DNA of 64,000 nt from Zelopaecilomyces penicillatus (lineage: Eukaryota > Ascomycota > Sordariomycetes > Hypocreales > Pseudodiploosporaceae): contig VCCP01000007.1 of NCBI GenBank assembly GCA_005765155.1, forward strand, positions 823,501 to 887,500, in the 5' to 3' direction. The position numbers and the translations under genes were made by a program. Positions 23,700-38,300 of this stretch are shown here, piece after piece. Each line of letters begins with the position of its first letter. Position 1 is the first letter of the stretch. The notes below the pieces were generated by a model that saw only the letters and a list, made by a program, of their open reading frames with translations, did no database searches and was not told where the DNA came from.

Positions 23700-25465
23700 A
23701 CTTATTATAATTTTATAAAGATTAATTAAAGCTAATAATTAAGGTAAAGAAAAAAGATATAATAATTATTTAAATAAAAATTTATAAAAAAGAAGATAAA
23801 AGTAATTATATTATTAATAAAGAAAGAAAATTAGATTTAATTAAGAATTCAGCTTCTTTATATATTTAAAAAAAACTAGAATAATTTAGAATTATTTTAG
23901 AATTCTAAATAATATTTATTTAGAATTATTTTAGAATTTTAAATAATAATTTTTTAGAATTATTAGGTATTTTAAATAAAAAGAAAGAAAGGATTTTTTA
24001 AGGATAAGCCTTTATTTTCTATTTTAATTTAATTTAATAGATTAGGCTATTTAGATATCTTAGGTCTTATATTAGGTTTTATAATAGATAAAGCTATTAA
24101 ATTAAAAAGAAACTATATTAGGCTTAAAAATAATATAATATATATTAAAATCTTTATTATTTATTTATAAATCTATTATTTAATAAGTTTTAAAGCTTTA
24201 TTTATAATCTTTTTTAATACTTTAAATTATAAAAGGATAATTATAAGGGTTATATTTTATAGCTAAAAGTATTATAAAGCCTTATTAATATATTAAAATT
24301 AATATAATTATAGCTCTCTTTTAGCTTTATTATAATTAATTTAAATCCTTAAAAAAGGCTATAAAATCTTGATTTTATATAATAAAAACCTTATTTAATA
24401 AATATTTTAATTTATTAATATATAATAGATTAAGTCTTATAATAAAATAATTATCAATATAAATAATAATAAATACATTAGCTTAAAAATTAATAAATAT
24501 AACTAGATTTAAGATTAAATATTAAAATCTATAATTAATTTATAGCTTAATTAATTATTATTATTATTTATAAAGGCTTTATTTTAGGCTATAAAAAGCT
24601 TTTTTTAATAGGATAATTTATTTTATAATAAGATTATAATTTAATTTAATTAATAAAGCTATTAAAAAATAATTTTGAAGAGTTTAAATCTTTATAAAAA
24701 AAGAAAGATTTTCTAGAAATTTTATAAAAATATCCTTAAATAACTAGCTATTTAAAAAAGCCTTTATAAAATTAATTTATTTAATTTCTTAATTATAAAA
24801 AGCTATTAAAACTAATAAAATCCATTAAATAAAAGAAATGTTAATAATTATAAAGGTTTTATAATAATCTTTTCTTTTAATTTATATAAAACCTTTTATA
24901 ATAAGCTTAACCTTATATTTTAAAGGTTAATTTTATATATCTTTTTAAGCTTAAAAATAAGCTTATTTTTTAAAATATTTTTATTTTTTAAAATTTTAAT
25001 AATAAAAATAAAATATATAACTTTTATTTATAAAAGCTAATAGAATTCTTTATAATTAATATTAATTTATTCCTTTTTAATAAGATTTTTTAAGATTTAT
25101 TTTTAATTAATAGGTTTTAGAATAATTTTAGAATATATTTTATTTTTAATTTATAATAAATATTTATAAATTAAATAAAATTAAATTATATTAATTTAAG
25201 GTTTTTTTATTAATATTTAAACTATTTAATAAGCTATAATAATTAAATTATAAACTATAATATAGATTATAATAAAGGCTATAATATAGATTATAATAAT
25301 TATAATAAAGATTATAGATCTTAAAAAGGTTTTTTATTTCATTTAAAAGCTTTTAAATTAATTAAATCTTTTAATATAGTTTAATCTATTAAATTTAATA
25401 AAATATAAAGCTCTTTTAATTCTCTTTTTAAATTAAAAAGGCTTTAAAAATCATAAAAATTATAA
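23700..25465 (-). mobile_element. Truncated Copia copy 2, RIP-degraded
   Basis: The reverse complement matches the Copia element at 26,603 across its RT region, from sequence equivalent to about 30,365 (here 25,465) through the TYINNY-type catalytic box (31,400; here about 24,450) and beyond. It then passes to LTR-like sequence (23,718-24,060; block ATACCTAATAATTCTAAA). It crosses the point where the Gypsy element sits in the other copy, without interruption (about 24,130-24,175). RNase H is deleted, and the 5' part beyond 25,465 is missing. All frames are heavily stopped. Confidence 0.75.
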
Positions 25466-26602
25466 AGGGAATTCTCGGTGTAGCTAGGTAGAACTGTATA
25501 GCTTTAATCGGTTAATTGATAATAAGACTTATACTTAAGCTAAGTCTCTTTTTCTTTATATCTTTTAGGTATAAAAGGCTATTAAAGCCCTAATAACTAA
25601 TAGTCTTCTGGGTTATGTATTATAATCAGGTATTTAGGTATATAATCCTATTATAAATATTATCTTTTAAACCTTAATTTATAAAGCCTATTCTTTTTAT
25701 AATTTAAAAAAAAAAGATCTTAATTATTTATTAATAAAATAGTATAATTAATAGTCTTTTAAGTTATAAATTATAATTAGATATCTAGATATTTAATCCT
25801 ATTATAAAATTAAAGAAATTAAAGATTAAATTATAATAAAAGATAAATAATATTATTTAATTAAATAAAAGAATTAGCCTTTAAAATATAATTAAGAAAT
25901 TATAATAAAAAGTATTAATATATTAAAGGTATTAATAGCTTTTAATAAAATACTAATAAAAAAGTTATAAAAAATTATTAAAAAATTATTAAAAAGGAGT
26001 TAAGAACTTAATAGAATAAAATTATAATTATATTATATTTTAATTTAAATAATAAGATATATCTTTAAATCTATTATAAATAGATAATAGCTTTTATAAA
26101 ATAAATTTTTAAAAAGTAAAATAATATAAAGAAACCTTAATTAAATATACTTATATATATAAGGAAATTATTTTAATTTATTATTAAGTTTATTATTAAT
26201 ATTATTCTTTTTATTTATTATATTTTTAATAGTTGTATAATAGTTATAAAGAGTAATCTATTAAATAATATAGCCTTTATTATTTTTATTTAAATAAAGA
26301 ATTTTACTCTTTTTTTAAGTATTTAATTTACTTTTTAAAAAAGGCTTTTATAGATCTTTATTATTTAATAGTCTATTATTTTTAAAATATTAATAATATT
26401 TAATAATAATATTTTTATTAAATTTATAATTAGATTAAATAGCTTTTTAAGCTAATATTAAATAATAATAAAAATATTTTTATATTAAATAATAAATAAA
26501 TTATATATAATTATAATAGAATTATATTTCTTTAAAGAAATAATAAAATTAAACTTATAATAATATATTATCTTAATATTATCAAAAATTAAATAAAGGT
26601 TT
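25466..26602. repeat. AT-rich DNA with a duplicated ~63-bp block
   Basis: A block starting AATAGTCTTCTGGGTTATG at about 25,596-25,657 recurs, more RIP-altered, at 25,746-25,808 in the same orientation. Between 25,466 and 25,545 there is a small patch with normal dinucleotides (TTCTCGGTGTAGCTAGG). From 25,810 to 26,602 nothing could be recognised. Confidence 0.5.
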
Positions 26603-27024
26603 TATTAAAATAAATGGGTTTTTCTATATATAGCAGCCTAATCTGCTATAATCTAGCAACTTAACCTGCTATAGCCTAGCAGCTAGACCTGCACAGCCCA
26701 ATAAGCTAAGCTTATATAGCCTTTATAGCTTAACCTATAAAAGGATAGATTAATACTTACTTTTTATTTTAGTATTTAGAATACCTAATAATTCTAAATA
26801 ATTATTTAAAATATCTTAAATAATTCTAAATTATCTTAAAATTAAATAAATATAAAAGATAAAAGGATTCCTAATTATATCCTTCTTCTTTTCTATATTA
26901 ATAATATAATTACTTCTTTCTTCTTTTCTATAAACTTTTACCTAGATAATTATTATACCTTTCTTCCACTATTATTACTACTAGCTTTAGCTATAGCCTA
27001 TATTATAAAATTATAATAGGTTAT
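26603..27024 (+). repeat. Copia 5' LTR
   Basis: It aligns along its length with 45,271-45,696, including the AATCTGCTATAATCTAGCAA block and the CCTTCTTCTTTTCTATAT block. The 3' edge is uncertain by a few bases because the two copies diverge just after ATAATAGGTT. Confidence 0.85.
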
Positions 27025-27099
27025 AAGCCTAAAAGATAATTATTCTAAATTATAAAAAGAAGATTTTTTTTCTATTATATTCAGCCTTTTTATATATTA

Positions 27100-30000
27100 G
27101 ATTTTTTATCCTTTTCTTTAACTAATCGAACCTATATTTCCTATTAATCAGAAATTATAAAAAATATTATATATATAAGAGTTAAATATTAAATCTATAG
27201 CTTATAGTATAACCTACTTTTAGATTTATAGATTATTAATTTAGATTTATAAATTTATAGATTATAGCTTTATTAATTATATTAAATATAATTAATCACT
27301 TAAATTATTAATTAATTTTATAAAAGCCTTATATAAGACTATATTAATCAACTAATTAAATAAAGGTATTATATTAGCTATACTATAATACTATTATAAG
27401 CTAATATATAATAGGCAACCCCTATACCTATTAACCTTCCTAGCTAATTAACTAGATTTAGGGCTTTTACTAAAACCCAGCTACTTATAGCACTACTATA
27501 ACCAGTACTTTTAGTTATTTATAATACTATTATACAGCTATAAGCTTATTTTTAAAAGCTTATTTCTTATCTATACCACTATAACTATTAATTATAGTAA
27601 TCTAACCCTAAAAATATTAGATCAGGATCTTCTAATAGAAGATAATCTATTAAAATTATAGGCTCTTTAATCCTAGATATAGGAATTTATATAATAACTA
27701 TAAAAGCTATAAGCCTAATTTATAATAGCTAATAATACTAAAAAGCCCCTATAATCTTAATTTCAGCCACCTTAGCCACTTCTATAACCTATATAATCTA
27801 TTAATCTATTAAATAACCTAGCTTTAAAAAAGCTATCTAAGAAAATACAGGCCTTTTTAAAAGCTTTCAGGCTAAAAGGCTTTAATAACTATAATTAATA
27901 GCTTTAGGCCCTATCTATCTAGCTATAAATATTAGGATTATTTAATTTTCTATCAGAACCTATTATAAATAATTAACTTAACAATTATTATTAAGCTATT
28001 TTATTTCTATTACTTTATAATAACTACTTATAATACCTATAAGCCTTTATAAGCTAGGCTATAATACCTTTAAAAGCTTATTAAATACTAAATAAGTAAT
28101 ACTATTATAATACTACCTTATAATATAGAACCCTTTATAATACCTTTTATAAACTTAACTTTAATAATTATAAAGGCTTTATAAAGATATTTAATAGTAA
28201 ATTTAATACCTAATTTACTAAACTATAGCTAGCTTTAATTATTATATAATCTATAGATTAGATAAATCAGTATTTAAAGGCTATAAAAGATACTTTTCTA
28301 TAATAAGCTAAACACTAAAAGAACAATATCAGGATTTATATAGCACTTAGCACCTTATTAAACACCCTAAATTTATAATTCCTTATAATAGACTTATTAA
28401 AAGAGCTATAGAATAAAAGCTCTTTAATTATAAAAGCTAGCTCTTATAAAACTAAAAAAATTAAGGAATCTTTTAAAAAAACCTATAAAAACTTTAAAAA
28501 GAAAAAAAAAACATTTAAATCTATTAAAAAACAATCTTATAAACCCTTTTAAAAGGATAAAAGGATAAAAAAGCCTACTATTAGCAGTAAAGAGCCTAAT
28601 AAAGCTTTCTTTATAATAGATACCTATAACCTATCTATAAATAACTAGAATATTATAGTTAATACCTAAAGCTCTAATTCTAAATCTAATATAAAAGATT
28701 TAAAAGCTATAAAGCTTAAAGAATCAGCTTATAATATCTATTAAACCATTAATCTAAAGAATACCCTATTATATAATACTAGCTTAATATATTATATTAT
28801 TAATAATAGAACTCTCTTTATTAATTATAATACCTATAATAAAAGATTAAAACTTATAATAATTAATAGTAATCTAATCTACCTAAAAGGATCTAGAATA
28901 GCTATATTTATAATACTTATAGGCCTTAAACCTAGGATTTATAGTATTTTAAAGTTAAAAAATATACTATATATCCCTAATATAGATATAAATATAATAA
29001 ATAGGATAAAGCATTATATTTTTAATAATATACTTTTATAAAAGAAACTATTTATAATAGATCGAATCTGCTATAAACTATTAAACTTTATTAAATATAG
29101 CTTCTTTTTTTAATAAAAAAGAAAGCCTATATCTAAATTTTTAAGGCCTTTTAACTATTATTATAGCTATCTAATAATAGTTAAAATCATCTTTAAACCT
29201 CCCTTTAATATATATAAGAACCTCACTAAGCCCTCTAAACCAGTTAAACAATTACTAAAACCAATAAAAAGCCCTGAAATTTCAGGCTTATATATACCAG
29301 AAAGCCCTAATCCAGACTTAAGCCTATTAAAAGACCTACTAAAAGATATTATATCCCTTTTAAAACCCTCTAAAAACACTATTATAAAAAGAGATACAGA
29401 TTATTCAGCTAAAACTAGCTACTAAAAGCTATTATAGCTAATAGGAATTTAATATATCTATCTTAGCTATATTAGCCTATAACTACTAAAAAAAACCATT
29501 AAAATTTTAATAAGCTTATTTAATTTTACTACTATAAAAAAAATAGATTTCTTCTATTTAGCTTATATATAGACTAAATCAGTATATAAACCCTTTAAAA
29601 ACCTAATTCCAAACCTATTAAAAATACTAAAGATTATAAAGAGAGACACTTTTTAAATAAAACCAACCCCTTATAATAAGCTCCCTATAAGGCTTATTTT
29701 AATAAAGAGAAAATCCTATTATTAAAAGATTCTCTTACTATTTAATAAAAAAGATTATATTATCTTCTTTATTATAAAGAGCCTATTTAAAAGGCTAAAA
29801 GCCTACTATAATAAATACCCCCTATAACTCTATTTTAATAATAGAAAAGAGATCTTAGCACTACTAAAAGACTAATTAATAGATAAAGATATTAGTTTTA
29901 ATATATCTAGCTTCTATATTTATAAATAAAATAGCCTGCCAGAACGCTCTATAAGGGTTATTATAGACTGATTATAAGCTATTATAATCTAGGCCTAATT

Positions 30001-31694
30001 ATTACTTTTTCTCTAGATTACTATTTTATCTACTATAATTAACCTTATTAATTATATAATAGTTATAAATAAGGACCTTAGCCTATTATAGCTCTTCTTA
30101 TAAGAGCTAAAACCAGCTCTAGTAGTTAATAAGCTAAATCTGGTAATCTATAGAGCTATTAGAGCCTATTATAAGATTATTATCCTTACTAAAAAGTATT
30201 AATAAGATATTAAATTAAGCCCTAGAATAAAGCTAGCTAAGCTATTAGTTATACTAGGCAAAAATATCTATTCGGTTTATATACCTTCTTATTAATAGAT
30301 AATTAAAACCTCTTTTCTTTATATTATAAAAGGAATAAGCCTTATAAGCTAGAGCCTTAAAAGTAATTTTTATAGTCTTTAAAGCCCTTCTAATTTAAAG
30401 GGAGAATTAAAAGAGCTTTACACCCTATCAAAATCAATAAATCAATCTATTCTAAAGGATCTAACCGATTTATAAGCTTTAAATTAAACTAGAAAACCTA
30501 TCCAGCTACTAAAACCTATAATATAAACACTATAATAGCTACTATAGCTATTATAACCTCTACTATAACCACTATAACCTCTGCTATAGCCTATATTATA
30601 GCCTATAGTATAATTATTATAGTTTATTAAATAGCCTAAATAATTATTAAAAGACTTTAAAACTATATAGCTAGATCTTACCTATTCTATAGATATCTAT
30701 TATAAATTAAAGATAAAATTCACTACTAAAGCTTCTTTAAAATCTATTAGCTAGAAAAAAGCTTTAAAAGATCCTACTAAGAAATAATAGATTAGCACTA
30801 TCTATAGTAAATTCCATCAGATTCTATAAGCTAAAGTTATATATTTTTCCCTATTATTAAAGGTTCTAAAAGACTAAAAAATCCTGAAAAATAAGCTTAT
30901 TCTTAAGCTTAAAAAGGATTTATAAAACCAACCCTTAAAATATAAGGCTAGGCTTATTATAAAAGGTTTTATATAAATTAAAGGAAAAGATTATTTTAAA
31001 ACCTTTATAGCTATTAATATATCCCCTACTTAATGGATTTTATTAGCTTTAGCAGCCTTTTATAACTAGAAAGTTAAATAAATCGACTTTATAGGGGCTT
31101 TTTTAAACAACCAGTTATCTAAGGATATTTTTATAGAATTTCTAGAAGGCCTCTCTTCTTTTATAAAGACCTAAACCCCTAGAAACCAGCCTTTAGCAGC
31201 CTTATTAGCTAAGCTAGGCTATAACCCTACTATAAAACAGGTTATTCTGCTAAAAAAGGCCCTATATAGCCTAAAGCAAGGCCCCTATGAATAGTAATAA
31301 TAGCTAATTAAGCTACTAGCTACCCTAGGGTTCTAATCCTTAACCTCTAATCCAGCTATCTTTATCAATACTTAGATTAATATCTTTATTATCACCTATA
31401 TTAATAATTACCTTATTATAGGACCTAACCTACCCTATATTAATAAGCTAAAATGCCTATTAAATAAGATCTTTATTATAAAAGATAAAGGCTTTATAGC
31501 CTTTTTCTTAAGGGTTTAAATCAGCTATAACCAGGCTAAAAGAGAGCTATAGCTATATTAATCTTAATATATTAATAAGGCTCTTTAATACTTTTAGCTA
31601 TAAGATATAACCCCTATAACTATACCCCTATAACCTAAAGTATTAAAAGAACCCCTAAAAAGGGTTCTTACCTCTATTAAATAATAGACCTATT
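27100..31694 (+). pseudogene. Copia gag-pol pseudogene, 5' portion
   Basis: Near 28,770-29,100 the plus-strand frame reads as a retropepsin site (D-T-G altered to N-T-S), then RTLFINYNTYN, then LKNILYIPNIDINIINRI. This is the usual Copia protease to gag-pre-integrase order (family LKNVLYVPNL..NLISV). RT follows with WILLALAAFYN, then IDFIGAFLNNQL (family MDVKTAFLNG), LKQGPYE, then the catalytic box TYINNYLIIGPNLP (family YVDDLLI, Asp lost). Integrase should lie at about 29.4-30.2 kb but is only faintly legible. The frame is cut at 31,694. Confidence 0.75.
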
Positions 31695-32088
31695 TTAATA
31701 ACTAGATTAAACACACCCCCTTACTAGTTAATTAAGCTATAACTATATAAGCTATACTTAAAGGGATTGAACTATATAAGTAGATAGGCTATACCCAGAC
31801 TATTTAAACAAGGCAGATATCATCCAATTTAAGTTTTTCCCCCTTCTACCTAAGAATTTTTCTAGTATATTTAAAAGACTAGCTATTAAAAAGCTATCTT
31901 CTTTATTTAATTAATTATAGAATAATCAATTAATCTTTTAAATTTATTTTATTATATTATTATTTTATAGCTTTTCTTATTTATTTAATCCTTATAGATT
32001 ATATTAGCTATATAATTATCTTAAAATTATACTATAGTTCTATAGATAATATTAGTATTATTATATATATTATTTTCCCTTTATTAAA
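31695..32088 (+). repeat. Gypsy 5' LTR
   Basis: It starts TTAATAACTAGATTAAACAC and ends CCCTTTATTAAA. It is more RIP-altered than the 3' LTR, most clearly in its last 140 bp, where almost every TpG has become TpA. Confidence 0.9.
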
Positions 32089-35000
32089 AATAATAATTAA
32101 AATAAGGGGATATCTTATTTACTTTATTATTAGAAGGATTAATTAATACTAGACTAATAATATAATATATTTAAGAGCACTTTTAAGCTACTATAAGGAC
32201 CAATCCAAGAAGAATTATTATAGGCATTCTTATAAAACCTTCTGATTAGTATAATCAGGAGATATCTTTAAGAATAATAACCTAGAAATCTAAAAGCAAA
32301 AAAGCTAAGCTTATTTATTAAAAGACCTAAAATCTATAAAACAGGGATATTATATATTATCTTAATTAAATAATAAGATATTATTAATTTCTTTTCTATT
32401 AGAATCTAATATTATAGAATATTAAACTATTAAAAGAAAAAACAAGGAAATATTTAATTCTAAGATAAGCTTTTATTTAAAATATATATAAAAAATAATT
32501 TATATATTAAATATTAGATTAAAAAGGCAGGGTACTCTGAATTTATTAATTTTGCTTAATCAAAATATAAATAAATATAAAAAGAATTATTATAGATAAT
32601 TAGCTTATATAGCTTCTAATATTAATTATTTAATTAATAATAAATAGTATTAGTTATATATTAACCCTTAGTTTTATTTTTTTATATTATAGATTAGTAT
32701 TTTAATGGTTTAGTTAATCTTAGGAAATATTTTTATCTCTCTTCTCTCTTTATAGGTTTTATCCTTAATACTAAAAAAGCTTCCTATTTAAAAGCAATCT
32801 TAGTATTTTAGAAATAAAATATTATTTAATTATAATAAAACAAAAACCATTATCCTTAACTTAAATATAATACCTATCCTTAAAGAAAAGGTTTTATATT
32901 AATACTAGGATATAATTAATAAAATATTACTATATAAGAATTAAGATAACTCCTTCTTAAACTAGATATCTAAATACCTCTATAATAGAAAGCCTTTATT
33001 ATTATTTAATCTTTTTAATATATTATTAATCTTTGATTTAAGTAAATACTTTCTATACTAAAGAAAAAGACCTTTAAATAGCTTTAACTCTACTATTAGA
33101 ATTACCACTCCTAAGATTATTATATTTAATATCCTTATTCCAAGTATTCCTTTATCTAATATAATATCTATTATAAATTCTAATAGCCCTTCCCTTAATA
33201 GACTAGGCTTATAATTAATTAATTAATTAAAAGATAATATTATTAAGAGTTTTTAATAAAGTATTATTAAGACTAATACTATTCTCCTTGATAATCTTAA
33301 GGATATCCTTATTATAAATAAACCTAAGAAATATATTATTAATCTTAAGCTTATTAAATACTTTAATAGGATTAATATTATTAAATACCTTTTAAGCTAT
33401 AAGCTTAAAATAAAAGATAATAATATAATTAATAAAGAGAAATATAATTACTTTATATATTATATAATTAATATTTATAAGAATATTATCCAGGGATTTA
33501 TTTATAACCTTTTATAAATAAAAGCTAAAGAAGTATTAAAGAATTATTTCTTTAAAGAAGACTTATAGTAATTAAGATTATATAAAGATTATTTAAAAGC
33601 ACTTAAACAATAATACCCAGAATCTATTAAAGATATTCTAGACTAGCTTAATAAGTATAGATTCTATACTTCCTAATATAATTCGAATTAAAAGAACTTA
33701 AAACCACTATCTTATATATTATATAAGATTATATCAGTAAGGCTCCTTATTAAGATTATCCAAGTAAATTCTATTAATAATCCCTATAAACTTAAGAAGA
33801 TACTATATAAGCAGCTCTAAGGATACTTTAATAATTAAATAATTATTAGACTAGCTATTAAATAATATAAGATTTCTAATAATCTTAGAAACCAGATAAA
33901 TATAATTACTATTAAAGTAATACTTAATCAAGTTATTATAATAAAGAATCCGATTATATAAGACCTTAACCCTAAAAAAAAATTCTTTCTAACTATTATT
34001 AAGATTATACCCTTTAAAGTTAAGTTAATAGATATAAAGAAATTAATTAAGTTTATTAATAACCTTAAGATTAATATAGCTATTAGGAAAGATATTATTT
34101 AAATAATTACTAAAATATAAACAGATATTAATATATATATTAATAAGGATCTATAGTATAAAAGCTTAATAAGTTTTTTATCTAATTAGATAATATTTAA
34201 TCTTAATAATAATAAGGATTTTAATATCTTCTCTCTCTAAAAGAGATAAAATAAGAATAATTATTAATACTATAATTTATTAAGCTATTTTCCCTTTTAT
34301 TATAATAAATTAATATATAATACTAAACTTAGGTTCTATATATATAATTTATATACTAGGATATTAAACCTAGAATATATTATAGGCTAGAGTATAATTC
34401 CTCCTATTATTATATAGTAATTCCTTAAGATAAAAGAATACTACTAAAAGCTTATAATAGCTTAGGCTATTAACTTCTCTAATTATATAATTATACCCTT
34501 TATCCCCTTAATTAAAATTAGAGTCCCTTAACACTTTAAATAAGTATTAAATAAATATAAAGATATAATCTTTAGAAAATATATCCCTTACCTAAACTTT
34601 AAATAATAACCTATAAAATTATAATACTTAAATATTATATCTAATAAAAATATAATCTAAATTTCTTTTATATTACTCTCTTAATATAAAGATATAAAGG
34701 ATTAAATAATATTAATATATATAATTAATATAAATATTAATAAAAGAAAGAGATAAAAAGATAATAATAAAGAATTAACTAAATCTTTAATTATTATATA
34801 TTAAAAGGCTATTTTTAAGGCTACCCTAATATTAAATAGGATAATACCTTCTAATTTAATAACTATACCTAAGAATATATTATAAATAATAGATTAAAGT
34901 ATAAGACTTTCTTACTATTAATTAAAATTAAAGGAGATCTTACTTATAAAGATAATTGCTATATTATTTTATATATTAATTAATCTTAATCTAGAGCTTA

Positions 35001-35399
35001 GGATAATTATAGGCTAGGATCTATTAGATTAAGCTGAAAATATAATAAAAGTCCTTTATATCCCTAAAAATAGATTAAATAATCCTATATCTTTAATAAA
35101 ACTAAAAAATATAATAAAAGCAATTTAAGTTTATTTATAGATAAGGTATAATAAAGCCTTCTTTAATAAGCTAATTAAATAATTATATACTAGTATTATA
35201 GCTATAATTAAGATATAAGAAAAAGTCTTTTTTAATTATAGTTAGTATTAAATAATATTATCTGATTAAGATTAAGATAATATAGATCTATTAGGCCTAT
35301 ATTATTTCTATATTCTAGAATTAATTAAAGATAATCTCTATAATAATATAAGCTTCTCTTTTAATAAAGCACCTTATAAGATTACTTAAATATATTTAA

Positions 35400-38300
35400 A
35401 TAATTATTAGTTATTAAATATATAATAAATACCTAAGATTTAAGTTAGGATCGGTTCTTAAGAAGGGAAAGTAGTAAATATATTTATTAATTTAGGCTTT
35501 AAAGATAATATTATCTTAAAATTATTAACTAAGAAATATAGGATTAAATATAATCTAATTAAGGTTAAAATAATATTATTCTTTAAATAGATTACTTAAA
35601 TAATTAAGAAAATAAAAGTTCAACTCTATATAGGAATCACTTAAATATTCATTTACCTATATATAATACTAAATAGAGTTATAATATTTTTTATCCTAAG
35701 GATATTATTTATTAGAATAGCTAAGCTATTATTTAATTATTCTTAAAAGAGTAAAGATTTATATATATAATATTAAATAGGGTAAGTATAAATAATTATT
35801 CCTATTATAGATATTATTTATTAAAAATAAAATAAATCTAACTCCTTAAAAAACTAAATATTAATTATATTATTAAAGATATAATTAATAATAAGGAATT
35901 AATTAATCTAGAATAGCTTCTTAAAAATAATAAAGAAATACTAATAAAGCTTAACTCTAATAATAATAAAGCAATTATTAGGTATATATTAATAAAGTCT
36001 ATAAAGCAATATATTAAAGCTTTAAAAGTAGCTAAAACTGAATTAGACTTCCTAAAGAAAAAAAAGAAATCTAAAAAAAAGAGAACACATCGATTATATA
36101 ATCCCTTTAAGGTATATATCTATACCTTATATAAGAAAAAGGCTAATAAAATCAACCCTATTAATAATATTCCTTTAAATAGGTTTATATTTAATAGTAA
36201 CCTATTTTAGAAAAAGAAGAAATAAAAGAAAATAAAAAAAAGAATTAATCTAGATATACCCTTTATTAAATATATTACCTTAAAGTTCTTTAATATACCT
36301 AAGGGATCCTGACTTTATAAAGAATACTTTAAGGAAATCCTTTTTTAAACCAAGAATATATTAACTTAATAGAAAATTAATATTTTCCTAGAGATCCTTT
36401 ATAATAAAGAACAGGCTTTATCTTAATAATTTAAAGAAAATAAAATACTTAATCTATTAATTATACCTTCTTAAATTATTAAAGTAATTCCTTATTTAAT
36501 CTGGTAGGTATATTCTATCCCTATTTTATAAGGATTAAAAGCAAAAGCTATAAAGTTATTAAAGGTATACTTTAAGAATTATATATTAAAAGAATCTTAT
36601 ATCTTTTATAGGAATTAATATTTCTTTATTAAGAAAAAGGATAAAAGGCTTTATTTAATTAATACTATTATAAAATATAATACTATTACTTTTAAAGATA
36701 TATTTATCCCTCCTAATACTGATTCCTTTAATAAAGACTTCTTTATATATATTATACTCTTATTATTAGATTTCTTTTCTAGCTATAATTAAGTCTTATT
36801 AAAGGAAAAGAGTAGGGATTTTATTATATTTTCTTTTATTATTAATCTTTTAAGGATATATATACTCCTTTAAAGTATTATAAATTCTATAGCCTAGTTT
36901 ATAAGAATTATAATTTAAATATTATTTAATCTTATTCTAGATATCTATAAACCCTTCTTTAATAATATCACTATATATAAACTATAATCTATTTATAATA
37001 ATAAAAAGATTCTTTTTAGGGTATAGAAATATATACTTAAGTATTTATAGAATCTTAATAAAGTCCTTTTTAATATTAAGCTCTCTAGATATATAATATT
37101 AAAAGAGAAATCAAGATATTATTAAAATATAACTATTATTATTAGATTCCTTTATAGGATATCTAAAAGGAAACTAGTTAAAAAGAAAATTATTAAGATC
37201 CTAGAATAGCTTATCTATTATAATATAATAGATATTAAGGCCTTTCTTAGATTTATTAGCTATTATCGAATTTAGATATATAACTTTATTATTATTACTC
37301 TCCTTTTTATTACTCTATTATAAAAGAAAGCCCTTTAAGAATAGGAAGGATTATAATTAAAGGTAATAACTAAACTTAAGAATATAATAATAACTACCTC
37401 TATTTTAATATTATTTAATCTCTTTAAGAAGGGTAAAGAAATTATACTTATAATAGATATTAACCTTAAAGGATAGGGAGCAGTTTTAATATAAATCCTA
37501 GATAGATAATAATACTTAATTAGATTTAAAAGTGATTATTAAAATAAAACCAAATATAGCTATAATATAATAAAGCAAAAATATAAAGCTATTCTTTTTA
37601 TACTTTAAAGGCTTAAAGGATATATCTATAATATATAATTTACCTTAAAAATAAATATATATATCCTTATATACTAGCTTAATAGTATTATTTATAATAT
37701 ATCAGATAGTCTTATTATCTACTGGATTAGTTATATTATATTATTTAATTTTACTACTAAATATATTCCTAGGAAAAATAATAGTATAGTAAATAGACTT
37801 TCTTAAAAAGGATCAGAGTTATTTAATTAAATAAATACTAAAATTAAAAAGGATTTAAAGGATATAATTAATATATATCTTAGATTAATATAATTAAATA
37901 TATTAAAACCTGAATATTCTATAAAATCCTAGTAGATTATTAGATTTCTATATTTATTAAAGAGATTATTTAATCTTAATAGAATATAATTTAAAATATT
38001 ATATTAGAAAGCTTAAAGGTTCTTTATTAAGAATAGGAAACTTTAGCTAAGATTAATCTATAAAAGAAACCATTCTATATTAATTATTAATAACTTATCT
38101 ATTTATAAGAAATTAATAATAAGCTATTATATAGCCTAAGGGTATAAAAGTAAAGTGATTATCTTTAAAACTCTTTTTAATAGATACTATTAAGGAAAGA
38201 TATAGAATAATATTTCCTTAATTATAGCCTGTTATCTTAAGTATTAAAAGTTTATATTATAATAGGGTAGAGAATCAGTGATTCTAATATTGCTTAAGCA

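Noticed and set aside
29167..29379. Minus-strand open frame of 70 codons
   Set aside because: It lies antisense within the Copia pol relic and shows no family features; it is open because RIP places stops mainly in the sense frame here.
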